Shown: in pieces, positions 48,561 through 58,651 of the stretch
Position numbering within the stretch: position 1 is the stretch's first letter
Layout of the letters: each line of letters starts with the position of its first letter
Assembly (NCBI GenBank): GCA_016987375.1
Contig: PJRA01000011.1
Location: 1,148,406 to 1,212,405, forward strand
DNA: 64,000 nucleotides
Direction of reading: 5' to 3'
Origin: Brachionus koreanus
Lineage: Eukaryota; Rotifera; Eurotatoria; Ploima; Brachionidae
The notes under the pieces: model-generated
Seen by the model: the letters and a program-made list of their open reading frames with translations, nothing else
The model's database searches: none
Told to the model about the DNA's origin: nothing
Translations under genes and position numbers: made by a program

Positions 48561-49262
48561 TTTTTGGATCGTTTTCCAATTTTTTAAAGAATTAAAATTT
48601 ATATTTGGTTAAATACCAGAAGTTTAAAGTTTATAAATAGTCAACTACAAGTTCTTACCATCATTAAGGTGAAGTTAATTAATTTGTTAATTATTTATCA
48701 CAAAAAAATTAAGAGAATTCTCAAAATTTATTTATTATTAATGTGCGGAATATATTGATTTCATTATCAGATATTAAAATAAGTGTTAAAAGACAAATTT
48801 CAATTTTTATTTAATTATATTTGACAATAATTTTTATGTTAGTTACTTTTTTATTTGTTTTATTCGAATAAAGATAAATTTTTGATTTTTTATTAAATTT
48901 GTGGATGCATGTAATTACAAGCCCTTTTTAAATTTCTCTTTCAGAGCTTTGATTTAACCAAAATTTCTTTTGGTAAAGTTCGCGCGATGCAAAGCTTCCA
49001 CACTAGTTTGAGATGTGGATTTCGACCTCATTTTTAGATTGGACGACGGCTCTAAAAAATTGTCCATCTTCAACGTTTTTTTTTCGAAAGCTATTATCGT
49101 AAAATTTTTGATTTTTTTCGTTTTTTTAAATGACTCGGTGTTAAACAATAAATATTTGACATCTCATTATGAACATAATCAGATTTGTGAATTAGTATCA
49201 ACAAATCATTACAACCTTTATAAAATTTACAAGAGATATTTATAAAAATATTTATTATCAAT
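48561..49262. other. Spacer, no gene seen
   Basis: AT-rich. Overlapping open frames on both strands at 48954-49245 have low-complexity products without a domain; they may be further transposon debris. Confidence 0.3.
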
Positions 49263-49912
49263 TTTAATTTTTAAATAAAAATCTTGATTTTGTATATCTT
49301 GTTGAACAATTTCATTATTTTTAATTTTTTTTTACAATTTTATTGAATTAAAGGAATTAATTATTTCAATTCCAATAGAACTTTTACCCTTATTTAGTTG
49401 AATTAGTATCCTTTTAAAATTTTCATACTTGAAGCAAGAAAATTCATTTAAGTTACCTATACTTTTTACATCGCTACTAATATGAATAAGCTCATGAACA
49501 CCAGCAAAGCAAAGAATTCTGATTGTTGATTAATCTTGAATATATAAAAAAAAATTGTGCTGGTTCAAAACGGTCGTACTATTAAAGCAGAATTTTATTC
49601 TGAACGACCGATTTATGCTTCACTCAAAGAAAAATATCCTGCTTTGGTCAATCGAAAGCTAGGTTTGTTTCTTCAAAATAGCCTTAGACCTCATACAGCT
49701 AGAAGAACAAAGGCAAAAGTTCAATTATTGAAAGATATCGAACTTCTTACTCATCCAGAATATAATCAAGATCGTTTTCCTTTGGATTATCATTTTTAAT
49801 TTAGAATGGATCTTACAATTTGTGAGAGAACCACATTTTAAAGCATAAAATCAGAATAAATGAAAATATTAGAGCTTTAACTGCTCAATTTTTGGCAGTG
49901 TGAATTTTGGAA
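49263..49912 (+). repeat. Inverted duplicate unit with mariner relic, copy 2
   Basis: Nearly identical to the reverse complement of 40720-41345. The match starts at TTGATTTTG/CTTGATTTTG and ends at GTGTGAATTTT. The two copies face each other 8 kb apart and bracket the LRR-receptor and transposon patch. Confidence 0.8.
49557..49799 (+). pseudogene. mariner transposase fragment 3
   Basis: An 80-codon frame, almost the same as fragment 2, with Lys-Asp-Ile in place of Lys-Asn-Ile as the one clear difference. The same catalytic Asp is replaced. Truncated at the N-terminus. Confidence 0.8.
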
Positions 49913-50219
49913 CAAAAAATAAAAACAAAAATTTTAATTTGAAATAACTTTTTTATTTTGACCTTAAAACTTGATCTGCAAATTGTATCAGCTGATACAT
50001 AGTTGGTATCACACAAAACCAGAGTGTGCAAAAATTCTGCAATTTTNNNNNNNNNNNNNNNNNNNNNNNNAGTTGCAGAGATTTTGCACAGACTAAATTT
50101 TGGTGATACAAATTATGTATCAGTTGATACAGTTAAGAGGAAAATTTTTAAAATCAAAATAAAAAAGTTATTTTACATTCAAATTTTTGTTTTTGTTTTT
50201 TGTTCAAAAATTCACACTG
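49896..50219. mobile_element. Palindromic MITE-like element with assembly gap
   Basis: The left end CAGTGTGAATTTT and the right end AAAATTCACACTG are inverted copies. The match continues inward through a GAACAAAAAATAAAAAC/GTTTTTTGTTC stretch to a GTATCAGCTGATAC / GTATCAGTTGATAC core, so each arm is about 140 bp. The gap of 24 N (50047-50070) lies at the hairpin centre. No coding frame. A decayed single copy is at 62571-62705. Confidence 0.75.
50047..50070. other. Assembly gap (24 N)
   Basis: Run of N at the centre of a palindromic element, a typical place for assembly failure. Confidence 1.
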
Positions 50220-50627
50220 CCCAATTTTTTGATGTTTGCACAGAGAAAAAATTTGTTTCAATCTTAATAAATTTTCTTTATAGAATAATTTTTTTTATTT
50301 ATCTGTTTAAAATTGTTTTGTGAATTAAAACTTGTTTATTTAAAATAATTTAAATTAAGTGCAAATATATAATCAAGTAAAATATATTGTGTATAAAATT
50401 TAATTTTTAGATAAATTACTACTAAGCATTTATTAATAGAGAATTATTTGATTAAGCAAATAAATTTTTTTTAAAAGTCTTCTCTTTTAATTTATAAAAA
50501 TTTTGTTTACAAAAATAAATAAAATTCAATCATAATTTCGGCAAAATTACACAAATATAAAAAAAATTTACACTTCAGTTAGATAAAATTCGATTTGAAT
50601 TAGAAAAGAAATTATATAAATAAATTA

Positions 50628-52268
50628 CTAATAAAAATCCCGATCGGGTATTTCGTAAGGACGCAAAATAGTAATTGGTGCGTGTCCAACGGTTCCATAA
50701 AAGTTTCTCAAACGCCACCAATTACGCTTATCGTCCAAAACTTCAACCAATTCTCCGGCTTTTACTTCCAACTCTTTTTCATTTTTTGCCTGTCTGTCCA
50801 CTTTAACCTCATAAACCTTGCCTCCTTTCATCTTCAATTCATCTGCCCATTTTCTCATTTCTTCGTTGCCACTTGGTCTTACCGCTGATTTTTGTCTTAA
50901 ATTGGTTTCAATCGGTGGTGCTGAATGCATGGTCAGACCTTGTTGGTTCATGATCGAACCTGGATGATGCATTGCCACTCGATCGAGATTTATTCTTGAC
51001 AAATTTTTATTTTTAAAACTGTTAATTTCTTCAATAAGAGGCTTTTCTAGTTGAATATTGGTTGATCGCTGATGATATCTATTATGACTTGCCTGAGCTG
51101 CAGTTTCCATAGCCGCTTTGCTCATTTCTACCTTGGCATCTACTAGATCAATATCTGGTGCTGAGCCATCTGAAAAAACAGGCTTGAATTTTTGGTTTAT
51201 TTCGTTTTGCGGATATGCATTTGGATGAAGCTTTATATCCTCTTTAGTAACACTCCAGCATTCTCCCAACGAAGTCCATAAATTTTGTTCTTTTGAAGAC
51301 AAACAATTTAGCAGCAGTTCTTTGGCCTCTTTGGTCAATAGAGGCTGCCATACTTTTCTACTAACTTCATTGTAAGGTTCCTCACTGGCAACATTGGCTA
51401 TCAATGCCAATGGAGTAAACAAAAAATGAACGAGCTCAGGAGCATTTGGGTCATGTATGTGAGGTTTAAGCCGTGCCAATAGATTAAAAGAGAGCTTAAT
51501 TTTTTGAAACGTATCTGTGAACTCGGACACTTGGGGAAGCTGGGCTCTACGCTGCAATAGACCATCTCCCGAATGCTTGTTTTTTGACTTGCGGCTTCTT
51601 TGTTTTTTTTCCAATTCTTTATATTGTTCGCTAGATATTTGCAGCCGAGTTACAAATTGTTCTATGTCGTCAAAACACGAATTGAGCAACTTTAGGTCTT
51701 GCTCTACATTTGGCATGTTTTTGTGCATGGTTGTATTGTTATTTTCGTCATTGTTGGCTCTAGTATCTGCGAGTTCCTGTTTTGAATTTTGACCAACCAA
51801 GTCAGCGTCAATGGCCTTGTAGATTTCATCAACAATTTCAGCCGAAGTAGAACTCTTGCATTGAAAAAAATGCATTTCAGTCGGATTAAGCTCACTAAAT
51901 GACTTTTGTTTGTTTATGTCTTCCAATACAGTGAATAAAAGAATGTTATTGTACGGATCGGTCTGGTCGTCCGAGATAACACTTGTCGGCTCGGAGACTA
52001 GATCGACTGGAAACAGGTCTAGTTCTTCGCGTGTTTTTTTGTCATACAAAACAATGTATTTAGTGTCGATCAGAATTTGACAACTCATAGTCCAAATGCC
52101 TTGAGATTTTTCCAGAATTCTTAATTTGCGCATGCCATCCTCGGCTGTTAAAAGACCATTTTTGGCGCCTACTTCGAAAGTGGCCAAGTGGTCTACGTCA
52201 AACACAGGACCGAAAAAACGACCCCGTTGAACATAGTTGCTGTCGAGATTGGACTGTTTAAAAGACAT
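50628..52268 (-). CDS. EPS8: EPS8-like protein, short single-exon paralog
   Basis: A 546-codon uninterrupted frame clearly homologous to the EPS8 gene at 11.7-19.3 kb. The PTB domain spans about residues 18-150 (GPVFDVDHLATFEV, DGMRKLRILEK, TEMHFFQCK). The middle region contains HDPNAPELVHFLFTPLALI, identical to the other copy. An SH3 domain spans 485-538 (ELVEVLDDKRNWWRLRN). The frame stops eight residues after the SH3 core (PDRDFY), so the SAM-like C-terminal effector region that caps and bundles actin is absent, and no exon for it is seen downstream to 40 kb. It also lacks an equivalent of the upstream first exon; ATG 52268 corresponds to the start of exon 2 of the other gene. The frame is clean, so selection is likely to be acting. 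It may modulate signalling partners through PTB and SH3 without binding actin. Confidence 0.93.
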   Translation of the reverse strand: MSFKQSNLDSNYVQRGRFFGPVFDVDHLATFEVGAKNGLLTAEDGMRKLRILEKSQGIWTMSCQILIDTKYIVLYDKKTREELDLFPVDLVSEPTSVISDDQTDPYNNILLFTVLEDINKQKSFSELNPTEMHFFQCKSSTSAEIVDEIYKAIDADLVGQNSKQELADTRANNDENNNTTMHKNMPNVEQDLKLLNSCFDDIEQFVTRLQISSEQYKELEKKQRSRKSKNKHSGDGLLQRRAQLPQVSEFTDTFQKIKLSFNLLARLKPHIHDPNAPELVHFLFTPLALIANVASEEPYNEVSRKVWQPLLTKEAKELLLNCLSSKEQNLWTSLGECWSVTKEDIKLHPNAYPQNEINQKFKPVFSDGSAPDIDLVDAKVEMSKAAMETAAQASHNRYHQRSTNIQLEKPLIEEINSFKNKNLSRINLDRVAMHHPGSIMNQQGLTMHSAPPIETNLRQKSAVRPSGNEEMRKWADELKMKGGKVYEVKVDRQAKNEKELEVKAGELVEVLDDKRNWWRLRNFYGTVGHAPITILRPYEIPDRDFY

Positions 52269-53897
52269 TTTAAATATTCGAAAAAATAATAATCAAAAAA
52301 GTCCAAATTGATTTAGACTCGTGGTTTAAAATTGCGATGATTTTGTAAAGCTTTAGATGTATGAATTAACAAAGCTTTTGATGAATATGCAACTGTTTTA
52401 AATAGCAAAATCCAACTAGACGTGATTTATTTTAAATTGACATTATTATTTTAGAGTATTAAGCTAGTTTTTAGCTTTTAATTTTTCTTTTTTTGTTGAA
52501 TAGGTGGTGTTGGTGGCCATTAGTTCAACTTCTTCACATAAGTGATTTTTATAGATTTTTTTCTTGTTAATAAAATAAAATTTAACTCTAAAATAATTAA
52601 CTTTCTACAAGTTAAAAAAAGTTCAATTTAAAGACAAGTTAGTATTGCTTTTATTTTCAAAATTCCAAATAAAAAATTTTTGATCAATTTTTATCTTAAA
52701 TGTGAATATTTTTTTCACAATTAAAATCTTGAATTGATAATTAAAAATAAAACTGTGGCTAATCAAAATAAAATGCGAGTTTAGTCGAAGGGCCGAGTTC
52801 TTTAATAACAAATTATTATTTTATATGAGACTTAAGAATTCATGTCATTTAAAAAAAGATCATGTCTATTTAGCTTTTGATTGAAAGCCATGCTAATTTT
52901 TAAATGATGTTACATCAAATCATTGGAAAAAACTCTTGATCAAAATTTTTGATTTAATTTTTAATTCTTTTATAATCAAATTGTTAACTTAAAAAAAAAT
53001 TAGTCTATTATTTTGTATAATCTAGAAATTTAGTCTATATTGCTGTTCCTTAAAATAAAATTTAAATTTCTTGAGTCATTTTATTTTAATTTCTCTTTTA
53101 AATTTATAGGTGAATTGTAATAAAAAAGACATTTGTAAGAGAAAGTTAGTATCCTTTCAAAAATTCTATGCTTAAATGAATAAAGACTATTCATTTTAAA
53201 CGGTTATTTATTTCATTAAAGCTGTTCCCTTCAAGCTTTACATTGAAAAGTTTTTTGATAGAAATATAATAACTCTTAGCTAATTTATAAATTGCTTCTT
53301 TTCAAAAATAGCATAAAAGCGTAGAGCAGTAATCAAAATACTGTCTGATAAAAGACTTAAAAAACTGGACCATTACTGAAGTAGCAAGATAGAATATTCT
53401 TTTGATAGAAAATAATTTTCTATTTATCTGCAGTGATAAATTAGATGCATATTTAGTAAAATTAAGATTTTGATCAATTATGTAACCTAATAAACAAAGT
53501 TCCTTATTTTATATAATTTATAAATTTAGTCTATATTGATCAAGTTTTTGATTTTTTTCAAACAAGTCAAATATTTGAGTCATGAACAAAAAATTTTAAA
53601 AAAACTAGAGGAATTAAAATTTATTTATTTCTTTCTAAAAATAAGTTTTTTTTATTCTTCATTAACTAATGGCATCAATTTTATTCAGTACTATATATTT
53701 TTTTTTTCGTCACAAAAATAATTATTAGAAAAAACAAAATAAAATAAATAAAAAACAAATTCTTTTTAGTAGAAACAAATCTTCTTTTTATAGTTAAAAA
53801 AAATATGAAAGTGTGAAAAAAAGATAGAAAAATAAAAAAAAAAATGAATCAATTAAACTTGTAATCTACCGCTATTCTTTTTCTACCTTTCTGTGAC
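52269..53897. other. Upstream region of short EPS8, no gene seen
   Basis: Should hold the promoter of the minus-strand EPS8. AT-rich; the open frames at 52623-52811 and 53536-53721 are low-complexity. A patch at about 53190-53480 is slightly less repetitive but unassigned. Confidence 0.35.
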
Positions 53898-54210
53898 TTA
53901 GTTTACATTTTTTGATTTTGGTGGACGATCTCGTTTTTTAGGACCTCTAACTGCAGTGGTTTCTACTGCAATACTCGACGTGGATGAATTTTCTTGTGTC
54001 TGTTGATGATTAAATATAATCGGATTCAAACGATCAGCTGAATTTCTATTTAAAGCGTTATCTGCTTTCCTTCTTCTACCCCTTTTAGCGTTTGCCTCTA
54101 TGTTCAAATCTAATGAGGGTACTATATTCAAATATAACATTTGTGCTATTCGAATTACATGTTTACAAAATAATTACCAGTTCAGAAGTACTAGTCTCGG
54201 ATTCACTCAT
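53898..54210 (-). CDS. Small basic AT-hook-like protein, hypothetical
   Basis: A possible two-exon gene. ATG 54210 starts MSESET. A GT donor in phase 1 after about 54192 and an acceptor near 54146 (46-bp intron) join it to a frame ending at 53898, giving about 87 aa. It carries two basic patches, KRGRRRKADNALNR and RGPKKRDRPPK, of AT-hook style. No other domain. Such patches also occur in pieces of transposon proteins, so this may be a relic rather than a gene. Confidence 0.35.
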
Positions 54211-54757
54211 TTTATTTTATTTGATAAAAAGTTTGTTTTGTGAACAGTTCAAAATTATTTATTTTTTTGTAAAAAAAATTAGCTGAGTTAAATTTTAAAA
54301 AGCTTTAGTTAAGTTGAGAATTATTTATTTGTAAAATTGAGTTATTTAGAAAGTAAAACCTGTTAATTGACATTAATTTTTTCTGTTACTAATAATAAAT
54401 TGATTAGTTACTACTAAATTAATTTTATTACTAATAAAATAAATAAGTTAAAAGATAAATAATTTTGTTTTTTCTAAATTTGCTACTTTTAAATAATTAT
54501 TTTTGTGACGAAAAAAATATTTTTATTAATGTCGAAAATTCATGCCTTAACTAATTTCCATGAAAATGAGAATGTTCTTCAACAAAAGATTATTTTATTT
54601 TATTTTTTTTTTGAAGTTTAGATTTTTTTGAGAAAAATATTGCCAAAAATTTTTAAATATAAAAAAAATTGTAACTTAAAACTTTAAAATTAGAAATAAA
54701 TATAATAAAATTAAAGATTTTTATTAACCAAGTTTTTTAAAATTTGCGATTTTTTCA
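54211..54757. other. Intergenic, no gene seen
   Basis: AT-rich, with runs of AATAAAT-type sequence. No feature recognised. Confidence 0.35.
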
Positions 54758-55450
54758 AGGAGTGCACTTATTTTCACGTAAGTTACGTGAAAATAAAAAT
54801 TATTAATACACGTAACTTACGTGAAAATAAAATTTTTTTTTCATTTTACGTGTGTCAATTATCTTTTAATTTACGCAAGTGTAAAATATAAAAGAAAATT
54901 TATTTTAAAAAATTCTATCATATAAAGCATATCAAACATCTATCCATCTATACAATTATCCTGTTGGATAGCGCCTTACACAAACTAGGCGATTTTATTC
55001 AAAAAAATGAGTTTATTGACGAAGAGCACGTAAAAGCCGATCCAAAATCGTATCGTCGGCTTATTTGACCAAAATGGTCTTAAAAAAGATCAATTGTCGG
55101 ATTTTTTTACTACTGAAGGCTTGATTATGCTAGAGAATACTCTTTCTTTTTTTTGAACAATTTGAAATCTTGTAAAATTTGTTCCAATAATTGTGATAAT
55201 AATTTTATCATTTGTGGTTCTTGTAATTTTAATTTTCATTTGAAATGTGTTAATAGAACATATATTCCAGTAAAAAAAAATTGGAAATGTTCTAATTGTT
55301 CTTAAATACTTGTTAATCTCTTTTTTATTTATTTTTTTTTAAATGCGTGAAAATAAAATAAAAATTTAATAAAACGTACACGTATCTTACGTGTTTTAAT
55401 TTTCTATTTATTTTCAGGTAACTTACGTGAAAATAAACGTATTCTTTTTC
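54758..55450 (+). mobile_element. Inverted-repeat element with PHD-finger ORF
   Basis: Both ends carry the odd-centred palindrome TTTTCACGTAAGTTACGTG (left 54771-54793, right about 55412-55434). Further inward lies a second ACGTAACTTACGTG-type word on each side (54809-54826 and about 55373-55393), so each terminal repeat is about 55-60 bp. Between them lie an open stretch (54961-55066, with KLGDFIQKNEFIDEEHVK) and, after a frame change, a PHD finger. The size, inverted ends and enclosed protein suggest a DNA transposon, or a derivative that captured a zinc finger. No transposase motif is seen. Confidence 0.6.
55117..55305 (+). CDS. PHD-type zinc finger ORF inside repeat element
   Basis: A 62-codon open frame whose C-terminal half fits the PHD Cys4-His-Cys3 pattern: CKIC, then C six codons before the IIC-GSC pair, NFHLKC with the His, and finally WKCSNC with the Trp two residues before the seventh Cys, as in true PHD fingers. 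It ends right after the last Cys with TAA 55303-55305. PHD fingers read histone tails. The upstream coding stretch (54961-55066) is in another frame: shifting the frame near 55060 lets it continue as LFDQNGLKKDQLSDFFTTEG, so this may be the end of one damaged or spliced protein. Confidence 0.6.
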   Translation, partial: RLDYAREYSFFFLNNLKSCKICSNNCDNNFIICGSCNFNFHLKCVNRTYIPVKKNWKCSNCS

Positions 55451-57187
55451 AAGAGCTAATAAATTTTCATGAATTTACGATTTAAATTTTCTAAACCACC
55501 CCTTGTTCCGACTTCAATAAACATTTTAACATATTTTTTTTTACAAAAAATTACTTCCCGAATCTTTTCCCTATCTAAGAACTTGAGCCTTAACTTACTA
55601 AGCATTATTTTCAAATAAGGTTTAGATCCATCATGATGGATTAGAAAAAAACTTAAATAAAAATAACTTAAATATAAATTCACTTAAAAAGAGCATTTTA
55701 AGGGGTCATTTAAATATCACCAATGTTATTTTCATGCATAAATAAAACAAAATTACTGAAATAATTAAGTAAGAAACAATATTTTTTATTGATAACAGAG
55801 CAAAATTGTGTAAATTGAAGCAAATACCAAAAAAAAAAAAATTGTATTTTTACACCAAACTAATTAAAACTTATTTGATCCGGCCGGTCTACTTGCTTTA
55901 ACGAAAGCTGAAAGTGATCAATCTTGTACTTATTTCAAAAATATGAATTGAGTGAACAAATGCGATGAATTCATCAAAATATTCATAATTCAAAAAATTC
56001 TGACTCGCGTAATGATCTACATCATTATTTAGATGGAATATAAAACTTGTTTTCAATTCTGATAACTCGTTTATCAAGTCTTTGTCAGCTGTACGCATCT
56101 ATCCAATCTTTTTTTGAAAGAGAGAGTTGGTTTTAAATCAAACTCTTCATAATTTGAGTTTATCTGTTTATACAACTGGTTATCTAAGTCATTGAATGAA
56201 AATATTGGTGAATTTCTTCCTGATCATTTTTTGAATCTTTTCTTTATAGTTATATTTTAATAAAATATTTTTTTGATTTTATTATCAAGTAAAATTGTTT
56301 AAGTTAATTTAATTTGTTTCGGATAAATAAAAATGAATCTTTTTTATTTATATTTGACACTATTTTTTAACTGTGTTATTTTTAATTAAAAATAACTCTA
56401 TTTACAGTATTTTTGTTTTATTGGTACGTGCTATACCCTAGTCTTGTTTAATCCAAACTTTAGCTCTTTTATTACCAAAACGACAATTAAAATGTGATTA
56501 AAAGATTAGTTATACACAATACGATTGAATTAATCAAGAAAAATATTAAGTAAAAAAACTTTCAAGTTATAATTTATTTCATAAATTAGGCTGAAATCGG
56601 AGACTTTTTTAAAAACTTGATTTCAAAATTTTTTTTCTAAATCATGCTGAAATTAAACCATTCAATTTGAAAAAATTTAAATTAGAAAAACAATTTTTTA
56701 ATCGAGAGTTTATAGCAAACACAAGCAATTTATTCATCAAGAGCAAATATTATGTCTCAAAATAGAAGTCTCTCAACTTAAAATTAGAATTTTTTTATTG
56801 CTCTATAAAAATAATAATTGTAAAAGCTATGCACCATATATTTGATTTATTTTTATTCTAAAATAGCAAACAATTAAGACTTAGTTTTTGGTTTTTTGTT
56901 CTTTAAAATCTTGACTTGAAAATGGTTGATTAGACTTTAAATTTTAAGATTAAAAAAACAGGCTACACAAATTTTTTTATTCCAATAAAAAACATGCTGG
57001 AATATATATGAAAATAAATTTGGACTTGGGAATAAAAAAAACGAAAAAAAAAAACAACGAAACAAGATCTCTTGGAATGTAGATAATCGCTTTTAGTATT
57101 GAATAAAAATTAAATAGGCTTTAAATAAAAATTGTTTAAAAAAAATCTAATAGGGAAATTGCTTAAAAAAAAGAAACAAATTGTTCA
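55451..57187. other. Mostly non-coding, two weak open stretches
   Basis: Two minus-strand stretches, 55683-55456 (EVGTRGGLENLNRKF) and about 56220-55898, look more protein-like than the surroundings. The second is split by a frame change near 56100: FDLKPTLSFKKRLD, then DLINELSELKTSFIFHLNND. I do not recognise either; they may be exons or relics. From 56230 to 57160 I see only AT-rich sequence. Confidence 0.35.
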
Positions 57188-58651
57188 TTAGACATCAGTA
57201 GTTCCATCTCTGTTGAAATAATTCGAACCCATCGAGTAATCAACTTCTCTGAACGATTGAGAAGGCGGTATTTGCAGTTGAAACGGCGTTGAAGTTGTTT
57301 CAACACGTTGGCTAAAACTAATCTGTTTGTTTGGGTTAGTTCGACCACTTTGGTTCGATGAAGCACTTGGTCTTTGTTCTCGGACTGCCGGTGTACGCGC
57401 ACTAACTACAGTAACAGAACCAGCAGTCGAGATATTAGTATTAGAATTTTCATTTTTTGGATCTGAATCTAATCTTTGTTCTAAAATTATAAAAATAAAA
57501 AATTTTTTTTCTAAAAATTTTGATATTACCTCGAGGCACACTTTGTGGTTTTCTGGGATTTGTAGGAAATTGAATCAATGGTTGATTTATATACTGATTT
57601 TTTGGTTCTAAATTCTTTGGCTCTTGTTTAAAATTGTCAAATATTTGATTTTGATAAGCGTTGCCCGAGCCAGTATTTAAGTCAATATTGGGCAATTCTT
57701 GTTGATTTATCATTTCATTTATGCTTTTAAAATTCTCAACTCTATAACTTCTAGGCCCATCAATGTCTTTAGTGTTTATTTCAGCCACTATGTTTCTCAA
57801 ATTTCCCATGTCACCCGAATCGGACAATTCGCTTTGTCTTCGATTCTCAAGACGACCATTACTGTCTCTTGTTAGAGTATTGGTCGCACTCTCACCATTA
57901 TATTCTCGTTCAATAGTCGAATAATCAATGCCTAACAAAAATTTAATTAATTAATAAAATTTTTTCTTTTTCTTTTTTTAAATTACTGGCTGTATCCCTT
58001 TCACTTCTTTTGCTTGATGCTAATAAAAAAAAATAATTTAAAAAAAATAAGCTTTATTTTTAATTTTAGATTACATTTTTCTCTTAAATTTCGTCTTCTT
58101 CTAATTTGAAGTAAAATAAGTCCAACAATGACAGCAATAGTTAGAAGAAGAGCACAAACTAGACCGACAACAAGTCCAGCTATCTCTCCTCCGCTCAAAA
58201 CCTGACTGCTTTTGGCAGCATGGAGTCTCTCATCGCTAACGACAACATAAAAATTGTCATCATCGTTGCCGAACAAGTCTGGCAACGGAGGTATGGCAAT
58301 CCATGATTTGCTTACATCAACCGGCTGACCCATAGACATCGGCTGAAGATAGTAAGCTATTTGATCGTATTGCATTTGTTGACAAGAGCCCGTACAAGTG
58401 TAAAAACCCGCATCGGTCTCTTTTACATTTGTTATTGTCACAGATCCTGCTGATATTTGGTACTTCTGGGATGAATTTAGTCTTATCATTGGATGAGGCA
58501 TATTTCTGAATGAGTAACTGGAATAGCACACAAAATCTGAATTGCATGGAATCTGCCTTGATTGTCCTATGTCGGCATAGATTACTTGAGGCATTGCAAA
58601 CACGTTCTTTAAAGAACTCAACACAAACAATAATATGAATCCAATTTTCAT
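57188..58651 (-). CDS. Ig-domain type I membrane protein
   Basis: I read four minus-strand exons: 58651-58075, 58019-57987, 57931-57530, 57480-57188, all in phase 1 at the junctions, giving 434 aa. A signal peptide spans residues 1-19. One Ig-like domain (about 22-105) has C36 and C86 in the DAGFYTC motif; an extra pair C42 and C90 is also present, while the usual core Trp is missing. An acidic stalk is followed by a Gly/Val/Leu-rich membrane helix (about 156-180) and a basic stop-transfer RRRR. The cytoplasmic tail of about 240 aa is rich in Ser, Asn, Gln and Pro. Just after the second intron, IDYSTI (205-210) fits an ITIM-type phosphotyrosine motif. The likely role is adhesion or surface reception; no specific family recognised. 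Confidence 0.85.
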
